Shown piece by piece: positions 17,129-27,100 of a stretch of 64,000 bases of DNA. Source of the stretch: CAZFLD01 sp964519835 (GTDB lineage: Bacteria; Spirochaetota; Spirochaetia; DSM-27196; CAZFLD01); NCBI GenBank assembly GCA_964519835.1, contig CAZFLD010000005.1:1-64000 (forward strand), written 5' to 3'. The notes under the pieces are model-generated. The model made no database searches. It was not told the DNA's origin and worked only from the letters and a program-made list of their open reading frames with translations. How positions within the stretch are numbered: position 1 is the first letter of the stretch; every line of letters begins with the position of its first letter. Made by a program: the position numbers and the translations under genes.

Positions 17129-18748
17129 ATGCCTGTTCTCCTACGAATCGCCTTCCGCAACCTGATGCAGCACAAAGGAAAGACCTTTATCATCGGTACG
17201 ATCATCGCGGTAGGTGTCATTGTGCTGATTGTGGGTAACGCCTTTATGGATACCGCTGCCGAGGGGATAGAGCGGGCATTTATCGACAACTACACCGGTC
17301 ATGCGATTGTGACCGGTATCGCCGAAGGACCAATCTCGCTTTTTGGCGTCCAAACGGTGGGGCAGATCGAGGAGACTCCGGTGATTCCCGAATACCGGCG
17401 TATTCAGGAGTACCTTCAGGCGAACGAGCAGATCTCTCTTGTTACGACTCAGGTCACCGGATTTGGACTGCTTCGGCCCGAGGATGAACGAGTCGGAGAG
17501 CTCGAGCGATCAACCTTTTCGCTTTTGTTCGGCATCGATCCGGCTTCCTACCAGCGGCTCTTCGATAACCTCGAGGTTATCGAGGGAGAGTATCTTCAGC
17601 CCGGCGAGCGCGGAGTCATGATTTCCCGCAGCCGAGTTGAGCGGATGGAGCGACAACTGCAGGAAGCGTACGACGAGGCCGGCATCGAAGAAACCGCGGA
17701 CATTTCAGCCGGCGACGAGATTCGGCTTATTGGGCGCTTCACCCAAGGTATCCCACGAATCCGTGTTGTGCGACTCGCCGCGGTCTACGAGCCGACAAAA
17801 CAGGCGGAGGGCGTGGGTGTCGACTTGGTTTCCTACGCCGACGCACAAACGCTTCGCGCACTCTTTGGATTAAACACCGGTGGCGCCGGCGAAGTCTCCC
17901 TTACGGATTTCGAGACAGCACTCCTCGAAGACCAAGGCGTCGGTGCCGATCTCGACCTCGACGCTTTTTTTGGTGGCGAGGCCTTTGGTGTTGACGAAGC
18001 GGGAGACGGCAGCTTGTCGATAGAGGAGCTGGACAATTTGTTGTCCGCCCCCGCGCCGGCGGCAGACGTCGATGCTGCGAACGCGGCCGACGGTGCGATA
18101 GCCCCCCCGTCAGCGAGCGACGATGCGGTTGTTCCGCCGCCTGGCACGGCAGTGGACCTCGGGAGTACCTGGCAATACTTCATTGTCAAGCTGGAGAACC
18201 CACGCCGAACTGATGCCTTTGTGAGAGAGACAAACCGGTGGTTCGACGAGCAGGCGATTCCGGCCCTTGCAGCCAACTGGGAGGCGGCGGCAGGGCCCTT
18301 TGCCACCACCGCGGACGTTATTCGAACCGTCTTTAACATCGCCGTTATTGTTATTGGTGTTGTGGCGGTTATTATTATGATGAATACACTTGTTATATCG
18401 GTCGTGGAGCGTACCGCGGAGATCGGAACAATGCGGGCGCTCGGCGCGCAGAAAAATTTCGTTTGGCGGATGTTTCTGTATGAGACATTCACCGTCTCCG
18501 CGGTGTTCGGGGCGATTGGGGTGATCCTGGCGCTGGTGATCACTGCGGTCCTCAACGCCATCGGCATTCCGGCCACCAACACCTTTCTGGAGATCCTGTT
18601 CGCCGGCCCCGAGCTCCATCCCGAAGCCTCGCTCCGCGCGGTGATCAGCTCGGTCTTGATCATAGCCGGTGTCGGGTTCGCCGGCCACTTGTACCCCGTA
18701 ACCGTAGCGCTCAAGATACAGCCGGTGCGCGCAATGCAAAGCGAGTAG
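17129..18748 (+). CDS. LolC/E-like ABC permease with an EF-hand-like periplasmic insertion
   Basis: This 539-residue permease follows lolD by two bases. It has one N-terminal membrane helix (about 20-38), a large periplasmic domain, and three C-terminal helices (about 400-425, 450-475, 505-530) around the FtsX-type motif ERTAEIGTMRALGA. The family usually has about 400-450 residues; the excess lies at about 250-345. That insert is acidic and Ala/Pro-rich. It contains DEAGDGSLSIEE (289-300), with Asp, Asp-Gly, Leu and Glu at EF-hand loop positions 1, 5-6, 8 and 12 but Ala at position 3, and a DLDLDAFF motif (274-281) also seen in the outer-membrane protein of this operon. The insertion may bind calcium or a partner; that is inference. 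Confidence 0.88.
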   Translation: MPVLLRIAFRNLMQHKGKTFIIGTIIAVGVIVLIVGNAFMDTAAEGIERAFIDNYTGHAIVTGIAEGPISLFGVQTVGQIEETPVIPEYRRIQEYLQANEQISLVTTQVTGFGLLRPEDERVGELERSTFSLLFGIDPASYQRLFDNLEVIEGEYLQPGERGVMISRSRVERMERQLQEAYDEAGIEETADISAGDEIRLIGRFTQGIPRIRVVRLAAVYEPTKQAEGVGVDLVSYADAQTLRALFGLNTGGAGEVSLTDFETALLEDQGVGADLDLDAFFGGEAFGVDEAGDGSLSIEELDNLLSAPAPAADVDAANAADGAIAPPSASDDAVVPPPGTAVDLGSTWQYFIVKLENPRRTDAFVRETNRWFDEQAIPALAANWEAAAGPFATTADVIRTVFNIAVIVIGVVAVIIMMNTLVISVVERTAEIGTMRALGAQKNFVWRMFLYETFTVSAVFGAIGVILALVITAVLNAIGIPATNTFLEILFAGPELHPEASLRAVISSVLIIAGVGFAGHLYPVTVALKIQPVRAMQSE

Positions 18749-18750
18749 CA

Positions 18751-20079
18751 ATGAAACTCATCCTTATAGCTCTGCGAAATCTAAGTCGACAAAAACGGCG
18801 CACCTTCCTCTTGGGTGGGGCGATTGCATTTGGGATCCTTATCGTCACCTTGATCAACGGTTTCGCCGGAAGCTTTGTCGAAAACGTCAGCGAAAACTTC
18901 AGTCAATTGCTGGCCGGCCACATCTTTATCGAGGGCGTCGAGAAACAAGAATCTGGTGGCGAGGTAGAGATTATCCGTGACGATAAAGCCTTGCTGGCCG
19001 CCCTCGAAGAGGCGGAGGTCCCGGTTGAGTTCCTTACAAAACGGAGTTCTTTCTCCGGCGGCATGGTTTTTCAGGGTGTAGAGGTCCGCCAAGAGGTCGT
19101 CGGCGTTGACTGGCAGGAAGAGACGTTTTTGCCGGAACGGCTTGTCCTTTTGGAAGGTGACTTTGCGTCTATGCAGCAAACAAGCGACTTCGGTCAAAAG
19201 AACGGCATTATCATAAGTCGTGACGTAGCCGACGCTCTCAACGTCCAACTCGACGACCGCGTCGACATGAAGCTTCGCACCGTCGACGGCCAACTCAACG
19301 TCGCTCGGTTTTTTGTCGCGGGAATCTCTTTCGATCCGGGTCTCTTTGGATCGATATCCGCCTATGCCGATATCTCGTACGTCAACGAGCTCCTAACCCT
19401 CGATCCCGGCGACTATCAGATCATGGGCGTGTTTGTGCCACGCCTCACCATGATTGACTCAAGTGCGACCCGATTTTTCGAAGCGTTGAACGCTCGGGTG
19501 AATACTTTTCCGCGACCGGACTCGGAAGAGGAAGGCAACCCCGTTGAGGCCCTTTTCGAACAAGCTGAAGAAGAGGATTGGAACGGTACTCGATATCGAA
19601 TGTTCACCCTCAACGACCTGCTCGCCGAGGCCGAGCAGATCGTTACGCTCCTCGATAACGCCGCCTTTATCATCCTGTTTGTGTTGTTTTTTATTATTAT
19701 GGTGGGAATCACGAACACGTTCCGAATGATTATGTTTGAGCGTATTCGAGAGATAGGAACGGTGCGCGCATTAGGAATGCAACGAGGGTCGGTCCAGGGG
19801 CTATTTCTGCTCGAGGCTCTGTTTTTGGCCATTGGCGGTGTTATCGTTGGTATGGCGATCGCAGCGCTGGCAATGATCATCGTGTCGAATATCTACATCG
19901 GCCTTGAGTCGCCTGTGTACATTTTACTGAGGAATGGATATCTCACGTTCAGTTTGGAGTTGCCCAAAGTCCTGATCAACGTGGCCATCGTCGCCGGCCT
20001 GACCGTCTTGGCGGCGTTTTTCCCGACGTTCAAGGCTTCAAGAATGCCGCCGGTCGATGCCCTCAGGTCGGAAACCTAA
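18751..20079 (+). CDS. LolC/E-like ABC permease (second subunit)
   Basis: This 442-residue protein starts at ATG two bases after the first permease. It has an N-terminal membrane helix (about 20-37), a periplasmic MacB/LolE-type core domain, and three C-terminal helices with the FtsX motif FERIREIGTVRALGMQ before the second C-terminal helix. It lacks the acidic insertion, so its length is normal for the family. It should pair with the 539-residue permease and the LolD ATPase as a heterodimeric transporter at the inner membrane. Confidence 0.9.
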   Translation: MKLILIALRNLSRQKRRTFLLGGAIAFGILIVTLINGFAGSFVENVSENFSQLLAGHIFIEGVEKQESGGEVEIIRDDKALLAALEEAEVPVEFLTKRSSFSGGMVFQGVEVRQEVVGVDWQEETFLPERLVLLEGDFASMQQTSDFGQKNGIIISRDVADALNVQLDDRVDMKLRTVDGQLNVARFFVAGISFDPGLFGSISAYADISYVNELLTLDPGDYQIMGVFVPRLTMIDSSATRFFEALNARVNTFPRPDSEEEGNPVEALFEQAEEEDWNGTRYRMFTLNDLLAEAEQIVTLLDNAAFIILFVLFFIIMVGITNTFRMIMFERIREIGTVRALGMQRGSVQGLFLLEALFLAIGGVIVGMAIAALAMIIVSNIYIGLESPVYILLRNGYLTFSLELPKVLINVAIVAGLTVLAAFFPTFKASRMPPVDALRSET

Positions 20080-20102
20080 CTGACTTTGTTTTGGAGAAGC
20101 AT

Positions 20103-20861
20103 ATGAGAAGAGCCCTTTTTGTAGGAATAGTATTGGCGCTTGTGTCGACACCCGTGTTTTCCCAGGCGGAAACGCCCGACTTTAGTCGAATTCTGAGCGA
20201 GATAGACGACCTCGGCCGATTCGCAGGGGAAGACTTTTCCGGCGTGTACACAATCGTCTCGGAGCGTCCAAACGAAGAGCGCAACGTTACCCAAGCGCGC
20301 CTCTTTCGTCGCGACGTCACGGATCAGTTTGTAATCCTTATCCTCCAGCCCGATGTTGATCGCGGACAGGGTTATCTGCAGGTAGACGATACCGTTTGGT
20401 TCTACGACCCCGAGAGCCGAAAATTCGAGCGCTCGAGCCTCAGAGAGAACATCCAAGAGTCGGATGCACAAAATGACGACCTGAATCAACAGTCGTTCGC
20501 CGACGACTACCAGGTAGTGAACTGGCGGTCCGGTCGTCTCGGACAGTTCGACGTGTACATTCTGGATTTGGAGGCACTCCGAGACGACGTTACCTACGAC
20601 AAAACAACACTGTATGTCCGCCAGGACGTGTCGCTGGTGCTTGTAGAGGAAAACTTCAGCGTCAATGATCGGCTTATGCGCACGGTTGTGTATTCCCGTT
20701 ACGCCACGGTCGCCGGTAAGTACGTACCGTCACAGGTGCTCATCCGCGATGAGATTAACGAAGGCGAGCGAACGCAATACACACTGAGCGACCCGTCGGT
20801 GGCCATAATTCCCGACTACGTGTTCACAAAGGCATATCTCGAGCGAGTCAATCGGCAGTGA
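20103..20861 (+). CDS. LolA-like outer-membrane lipoprotein-sorting protein
   Basis: From the ATG at 20103 (GGAG six bases upstream) the protein is 252 residues with a clear signal peptide (RRALFVGIVLALVSTPVFSQ). The mature part fits the LolA-like family annotated as outer-membrane lipoprotein-sorting protein: strand-rich, with FSGVYTIVSERPNEERN, DRGQGYLQVDDTVWFYDPES, and a C-terminal ADYQ-to-YLERV region typical of that family. It probably carries a lipophilic substrate across the periplasm from the upstream transporter to the membrane protein encoded next. The gene ends in a four-base overlap with that gene. Confidence 0.8.
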   Translation: MRRALFVGIVLALVSTPVFSQAETPDFSRILSEIDDLGRFAGEDFSGVYTIVSERPNEERNVTQARLFRRDVTDQFVILILQPDVDRGQGYLQVDDTVWFYDPESRKFERSSLRENIQESDAQNDDLNQQSFADDYQVVNWRSGRLGQFDVYILDLEALRDDVTYDKTTLYVRQDVSLVLVEENFSVNDRLMRTVVYSRYATVAGKYVPSQVLIRDEINEGERTQYTLSDPSVAIIPDYVFTKAYLERVNRQ

Positions 20862-22627
20862 GCCGGCCTCTCCTTGTTGCAGTCTGCCTATCGGTCTGCC
20901 TGCCGCTTTTTGTTTTTGGTCAGTCGGAAGAATCCGACGGGGACGCGGCCGAGAGCGATTTCGGCGACTTTGACTTCGAGGACCCCTTTGCGCCTCCAAG
21001 CGACGACCCCGTTGCACCGAGCAACGGCGAACCGGCTGCCGACGGAGGTGGTGAATTTGGCGGCGACCCCGACCTCGACGGTTTTTTTGACAACACGGAG
21101 ATGGTCGAGGAGATAGACACCGAGGTGCAAAATGTTGCGCCGCAGGACGACCTGCTGGTAGAAGAGGGCGTTCGCTTTAACGGTCGAATCTCGGGTTCGA
21201 TATCGGCCGATTGGGACTGGGATACCTTTGCCACGAATCGGTTTGATCTGCTTGATGCTTCGGCCACCTCGCTTTCCCCCTCCCTCTCGTCGGATCTGAA
21301 CTTCGATGCCCGCCCGACTCCGGATTTTCGCGCCTTTGGTACTTTTCGTATTACCGCAGACGCCCCGGGAGGCGGAGCGACACCCGCGTTAACCGCCGGC
21401 GCGATCGACGAAGACGGCCTGCCGGAGGGCTGGACAATCGAGGAGGATCCCGAAACGGGCGAACAGGAGATCCGCGACGCGAACGGTATCCTGGTCACCA
21501 CACTTGCCGCCCAAGACGAAGAGGAGGAGTCCACAATAGATGAACCCTCGACCGGCCAGGCGCCGAACCTCTCGCTGTCGGTAGTAGAGCTCTTTAGCGA
21601 CTTCTCCTTTGACGACACCTTGTTTTTTCGATTTGGGAAACACACCATCAAATGGGGAGTTGGGTACTTTTTTTCTCCTGCCGATGTCTTGAACTTGGCG
21701 GCGATCGATCCGGAAGACCCCACGGCGGATCGCGAGGGCCCCCTCTCGTTGCGGACGCAAATACCCTTCGATCTAAACAACTTCTATCTCTACACGATTA
21801 TCAATACCAACGCGAATCCACTCGACGTGGCTCTCGCGCCCAAGCTCGAGTTTCTTGTGGGAGAAACCGAGCTGTCGGTTGCCGGATATTATCAACGCGC
21901 CCTGTCGCCACGGATCATCGGCACCTTTTCCGGTCCACTTGGTGATTTGGACGTCTTTGGTGAGGCCGTGGTTTCCTTCGGCTCGGACAGGATTTTTGTC
22001 CGGCGCTCGGTGGACCAGACGGCTGCCCAGGAGACTGACGAGGATGATCTCGAGGTCGTGCTTGATACCTACGAGCTCCAATGGTTTCCTTTTTTTTCGG
22101 GAACCGTTGGATTTCGGTACTTAGAGACCTTCGAAGAGATTCTTGATCTAACGCTTGTGGGGCAGTACTTCTTTAACGGAACCGGCTATCCCGATTCGAC
22201 ATTGCTCGAACCGGCGGCATACCTGTTTCAGAACCCGGACACAAATGGACTTGTCCTCGACAACGAAGGAGAGCAGCCGAGCGAGTACGAGCCGCCGGCG
22301 GACCTTCGCGGCCAGGATCTACAAAACTGGGGACGACATTACGTCGGACTCACGGCGTCGTTTGGATCCTTGTTTGAGACCAAGGTGGGCATCTCTCTTT
22401 TTTCGCTGATAAACCTGTCGGACCTTTCAGGCATTTTCTCACCGTCGATTTCTTACTCGTTTCTCGACTGGTTTCGATTTTCCATTGGAAGTCGCATGAC
22501 CTTCGGCGATGCGGGAGATGAATACACAAACCCGGCGGCGTTGTTCGGCTTGGGTGGTGACGACGATACAACCGGGCCCACCTTTAATCTCTCGATCAGC
22601 CTTTCGGTGGGAGGTGGTAGCTTCTAA
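20858..22627 (+). CDS. outer-membrane beta-barrel protein linked to the Lol-like transporter
   Basis: The 589-residue protein starts at GTG overlapping the previous stop (GTGA). It has a signal peptide (about 1-21), a very acidic, Pro/Gly-rich segment (about 22-95), then a long strand-rich body ending in SLSVGGGSF, whose last residue Phe is typical of beta-barrel outer-membrane proteins. The stretches FFRFGKHTIKWGVGYFFSPAD and the regular aromatic/hydrophobic alternation also fit a barrel. The acidic part carries DPDLDGFF (70-77), nearly the same as DLDLDAFF in the permease insertion. It may be the outer-membrane acceptor or exit channel. Family name not certain. Confidence 0.75.
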   Translation: MSRPLLVAVCLSVCLPLFVFGQSEESDGDAAESDFGDFDFEDPFAPPSDDPVAPSNGEPAADGGGEFGGDPDLDGFFDNTEMVEEIDTEVQNVAPQDDLLVEEGVRFNGRISGSISADWDWDTFATNRFDLLDASATSLSPSLSSDLNFDARPTPDFRAFGTFRITADAPGGGATPALTAGAIDEDGLPEGWTIEEDPETGEQEIRDANGILVTTLAAQDEEEESTIDEPSTGQAPNLSLSVVELFSDFSFDDTLFFRFGKHTIKWGVGYFFSPADVLNLAAIDPEDPTADREGPLSLRTQIPFDLNNFYLYTIINTNANPLDVALAPKLEFLVGETELSVAGYYQRALSPRIIGTFSGPLGDLDVFGEAVVSFGSDRIFVRRSVDQTAAQETDEDDLEVVLDTYELQWFPFFSGTVGFRYLETFEEILDLTLVGQYFFNGTGYPDSTLLEPAAYLFQNPDTNGLVLDNEGEQPSEYEPPADLRGQDLQNWGRHYVGLTASFGSLFETKVGISLFSLINLSDLSGIFSPSISYSFLDWFRFSIGSRMTFGDAGDEYTNPAALFGLGGDDDTTGPTFNLSISLSVGGGSF

Positions 22628-24108
22628 TGCGTTTTGCACCACAGACACGGACACGTGAAACTCGTCGCCACGGTGTAGCGGTAGCCTCCACGATGGTGGC
22701 GCTTGTGCTTATGCTTTTTTCCTGCACCGACTGGTACGCGCCCGATCTAAACGTTTCGCCGACGGGCCTCGAGGCAACCGACAACCTTGCCAGTCGTATT
22801 GAGATCGACTGGGACGATTACCCGTCCCAAGTGTTGTATCTTGTCTATCGCTCCGAGATCGAGGAAGGACCATTCGACACACCGGTCGCCTATACTACCG
22901 CCTCCGCTTACGTCGACACCGACGTCGGCATTGCCCCCTACTATTACCGTGTGCGCGCCGCCGATCCCACAGACACCTCGCGAACAAGCCCACTGAGCGA
23001 AACGGTAGCGGGCACCGTCGATGCACGTGACGCCGAGTGGCAAGGGGCTCAGACATCCGCGGCCGGAGTTAGTGCAATCCACTTCACCGTCGACGCAACA
23101 GGCACTCGCTACATGGCCACGGTGGCCGACGCGGTAGACGCGGCCCCGACTCTCCGTCGCTACGACGCCGAGACCGGCGCCTGGACCGTGCCGGCCGACC
23201 CGGCTGGTGCCGTGGTAGACGGGACCACGCGCCCTATTGCGGCCGCTGTTGACGATGTTCCATATCTGTTTTTTACCGACGCGGCTCGTTCGGGAAGGCT
23301 CTCGGTTTATGCTCTAAACGAGGATGCTCCCGAAGGCGAAGAGCCGACCATGGACACCGTGGAGGCATCTTTGTTGTCCGCCGGGCCGGTCTCGTGGTTG
23401 AGCGCAACACCGTCTACGCTTGGCGCCGTGGTGGCCTGGGTAGAGAACGTCGATGATGACGGTCTTGGTGAAATCAGGGCCGCAGTCGCGCAGGACGGCT
23501 CCGTCACCACGATATCCTCGCCCGCAGCCTCCGAAGCCGCGCCGGTCCTATCATCAATCGAGAACGGCGTTCTTCTTGCCTCCTTTGACGGCAAGGAAGG
23601 TGCGGCAGGAGTGATACGGGTGCGAGCGTATAACGGCACCGCCTGGTCGCCGGTCGCCACACAGGCAGTCGCGGCGCCGGGTCTTATCCATACGAGCTTG
23701 GTGATTGCCGCGGAGAGCGAGGACCGATTCTGGCTCGCCTACGTGGAGGCGGACGGGCCGAGTCACGTTGTTTATGAGTACAACGATGGCTCGTGGGACG
23801 ACCACTCCCCGGCAACGTCGACCGCCCCGGTGTTCGGCTCCGGATCGCGGCCGGCTTTGGACTTTCAGGCAGGAGCCGTGGAACGGCCATACCTCTTTTT
23901 CCGAAGCGGAGACGACGGGCGCGGGATTGTACTCAGGCGCACGGAGGATAGCGGCGTGAACTGGAACACGATTAGTCCTGAGGAATTCACGGAAAATGCA
24001 AACGTCGGAAATCTGTTTCTCCGTGCCGTGGAAGGCTATGTCTATGCCGCCTACACGGAAGCTGCGGCCTTCGGCGGAGCAAACGCGCGCACGCGCTTTT
24101 TCGAGTAG
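22627..24108 (+). CDS. lipoprotein with fibronectin type III-like domain
   Basis: The ATG overlaps the previous stop (TAATG). The 493-residue product has a basic N-terminus, a hydrophobic stretch and a lipobox LFSC with Cys33, so it is a predicted lipoprotein. Residues about 40-112 resemble a fibronectin type III domain (IEIDWDDYPSQVLYLVYRS, ending APYYYRVRAAD). The remainder is a repetitive beta-rich domain, possibly a propeller (repeated motifs such as YLFFTDAA, FWLAYVEADG, YLFFRSGDDG). As the last gene of the Lol-like operon it may be a surface-exposed client or assembly factor. Confidence 0.75.
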   Translation: MRFAPQTRTRETRRHGVAVASTMVALVLMLFSCTDWYAPDLNVSPTGLEATDNLASRIEIDWDDYPSQVLYLVYRSEIEEGPFDTPVAYTTASAYVDTDVGIAPYYYRVRAADPTDTSRTSPLSETVAGTVDARDAEWQGAQTSAAGVSAIHFTVDATGTRYMATVADAVDAAPTLRRYDAETGAWTVPADPAGAVVDGTTRPIAAAVDDVPYLFFTDAARSGRLSVYALNEDAPEGEEPTMDTVEASLLSAGPVSWLSATPSTLGAVVAWVENVDDDGLGEIRAAVAQDGSVTTISSPAASEAAPVLSSIENGVLLASFDGKEGAAGVIRVRAYNGTAWSPVATQAVAAPGLIHTSLVIAAESEDRFWLAYVEADGPSHVVYEYNDGSWDDHSPATSTAPVFGSGSRPALDFQAGAVERPYLFFRSGDDGRGIVLRRTEDSGVNWNTISPEEFTENANVGNLFLRAVEGYVYAAYTEAAAFGGANARTRFFE

Positions 24109-24125
24109 GGCCGCATCGCGGACCC
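24108..24125 (+). terminator. weak hairpin between convergent genes
   Basis: GGGCCGC and GCGGACCC form a 7-bp stem with one bulged A and a three-base loop, directly after the lipoprotein stop and before the convergent SpiroCoCo stop. Only TTGT follows, so termination is uncertain. Confidence 0.3.
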
Positions 24126-24137
24126 TTGTCACATGCC

Positions 24138-27100
24138 TTACCGCCGCGACATTTCGAGGATCAGCTCAACCTCGCTTAAGCTCAGCTTTGTGGCACGAGC
24201 TATTTCCGCGTTGTTCCAGCCCTGCCTTGCAAGGCGGATCACGGTCTCGCGGGAGTTCGGGGGCGGGGCGCCTTTCTCTTTTTTCCCGTCCTTGAGCTCG
24301 TCTTTAACGAGGTCTTTGAGAAGCTTCACCCGCTCCTCCGCCTCTTGACCCACCTCCTGGAGCCGCGTCTCCACACGAGCCAGCCACTCCCGGGCGTTTT
24401 GCATCTCCTCGATCCGGGACTCGACGTCCTTTAGGGTTGTGTTTAGCTGCCGGACGGTACGCATAGTGGCATCCGCGTCTTTCCTATTCGACGCAAGCTC
24501 GGTAAGCGTGTCCGAGACGGTATCCAGGCGGGGCGGTAGCTGGGAGAGATCGTTGTCAAGTTCGTGAAGCCGTGTCTCCAGATCGTTTAGTCTTTGAAAA
24601 TTCTTATCCACGCCGTCGACGGTTGTATCGAGTATGCTGCGCTTTTTCTCGAGGCGCTCGAATCGATCGCCGACCTCCCCTTCGAGTCTTTCTAAGGCCC
24701 GTAGTCTCGCTTGGATGTTCTGCAGGAGGTCGCCGGTGGACGTAACTTGCTCCAGCCGATGATCGACCGCCTCCGACATGGTAATAAGCTTTTTGTAGTC
24801 ATCCTCGAGGAGATCGATGCGCTTTTTCTCTGCCATAAACTTCGCCATCTTACCGGACACATCGTCCGCGGCCTTTCGCAGCTTTTCGAACTGAACTTCA
24901 AAGTCCTTTACTTCCTTACGGCGCGCCTCGGCCTTGGCCAATTCGGTCTTGAGCTCGTCAACGGATTCGTTTAGCGCCACTTTGAGCGAGTCAGCCCGCT
25001 CGAATATCTTTGTCTGCTCCACAAACGACTTCTGGCGTTTATCGATCTCGGCCAAGTTGTTGCTCAATAGTTTTGTGTCTTCGTTCAGACGGTCGATAAG
25101 CTTCTCTCGCATTCCGTCAAACTGCTCGCGCGTCTGAGCCACAAGACCTCGAAACTCTTTGACTTTTGCGTCCAGCTCTACCTGGGTCTCCTTGAATTGG
25201 GCCTCGAAGTCCTTGATTGCCTCTTCGGACTTGGTCGACAGCTCCCGGTCGAAGGCGGCAAGGCGCTCTTCCGCGTCGGTGAGATCGGACCGCAGCTTGT
25301 CCCGTTCCTCTTGGGTCTGGACGATAAGCTGCTCCTGCTGCTCGCCAATTTCGTCCTTGAGGATGGCGAGTGAGTTCTGCATGTTTAGACGTAGATCGCC
25401 CAACGCCGTCTCGAGATCGTCGGAGGCACCACGAACCCGTTGTTCTAGCTCCGACTGCCGCATTGAGAGACCGGACCTGAGCTCTTCGAGTGCCGCACGA
25501 ACATCGCCGCCCTCGGTTTCTACGCGCTCACGAAGGCCCTTGATCTTCTGGTCAACGGCCTTCGAGAGCTTGTCCAATTCACCGTCTAAACGCTCGGTTT
25601 GGGCATCAAGAGCCTCGCTAAACCGTTGGTCTCCCTGCTCGAGAACAGTTGCGAGGCGCCCACTAAAGTCCTGCCCAACCTGGACGATACGGGACTCCGT
25701 CTTTTCGAAAAGGTCATCCACTTCGTTGATACGCGCATTGGCCTTCTGCATGGCCTGGGCGGCTCTGGATTCGAGCGCTTGGTTGTATTCGGCTTCGACC
25801 GCCTTTCGAGACATCTCCCCGTTTTCTGCAAGGGCTTCCAAACGGCGATCGACCCCCGTTTGCCACTCCATCAAGCGCTGCTCCATGGTATCGCCGCGCT
25901 CACGGAGATCGGAGAAAAACTCGTCCTCGAACACCTTGAGATTTTCACTCACGTTGTCGTAGGCTCGTTGTTTGAGCTCCGAAAGGCCCTCCTCCAACGC
26001 CTTCATTTGATCTCGAAGTGAGGTAACGTCCGACAGAAAGCCGTCGCGCTCTTCGACACGGAGCCTCTCGAGCTCGTTGCCAAACTCGGTGAAGTCCGAC
26101 CGAAGGCGTGACGCCATACGCTCCATGGTTTCCCTCAGGCCGGACTCGAGCGCATCGACATCATTCGTCACGGTTTCGATCTTTTCGAAACGGTAGCTTA
26201 TCTCCGACTCGTAGTCGCTTAGACGCTCTTCCACGTTGGATAAAACCCGTGTCTCAACGGCCATAAGACGGTCTTCGAGCGCCCGTGAGCGGGAATTAAG
26301 TTTCTCCCCAAACTCCGCCTGCTCCGTCTGTGCGCTCTCCACGATCTTCCGAAGCTGTGCAGACGAGCGCTCCATAGATGCTTCAAGCTCCTGCTCGAGC
26401 TCCACCGTTCGTTCCGCCTGTTCGTTCTGCACGCTCTCGAGTTTTTGAGAGAGCTTCTCGAGCTCGCTGTCTACCGAGGCACGGTAGCTGGACACGCGTT
26501 CTTCGGTCTCCCGGACGTGGGAATCAAGCTCCTCTTTGTGCTTATCTCGCGCCTGTGAGGCGCTGGTTTTGAGCGATTGCACCTCCGACTCGAGAGTCGA
26601 AATGTAGGTTTGGGATTTCTCGATCCAAGCATCGACCTGCTCTTTTAGATTGCCGAAGTGTTCATCTACGCGATCATGGGCCGCCTGTGCGCTCAGATCC
26701 AGCTCTTCGATGCGTTTGCGAATGCCGGCCTCCAAGCTCTCCGACTTCGCCTCCACGTCGCGGCCGATGCGCGCGACCATGTCGTCGGCGATGGTGCGTC
26801 CCTTCTCTTCCGCTGCAAGCAGCTTTTCCGTGAAGCCGCTCTCAATAGCGTAGAGTCGCGACTCCATCTCCTCGGAGCGTGTCCGCGCCAGCTCTCTAAA
26901 CTCCTCGAGGCGCGAATCGACGCCGGTGCGATATTCGGCCAACTCTTGGGCGTAGTCTTCCTGAGATCGTTTTACACCGGAGGTGAGGTTTGTAAGCTCG
27001 TCTGTAAGCCGCTTTTCGAAGTCCCTGAAGCGCATCTCGAGCTCGTCTTCACTCGTGGACGCTGCGCTGCGGAGCTCCGAATACCAGCCGTCCACGGACC

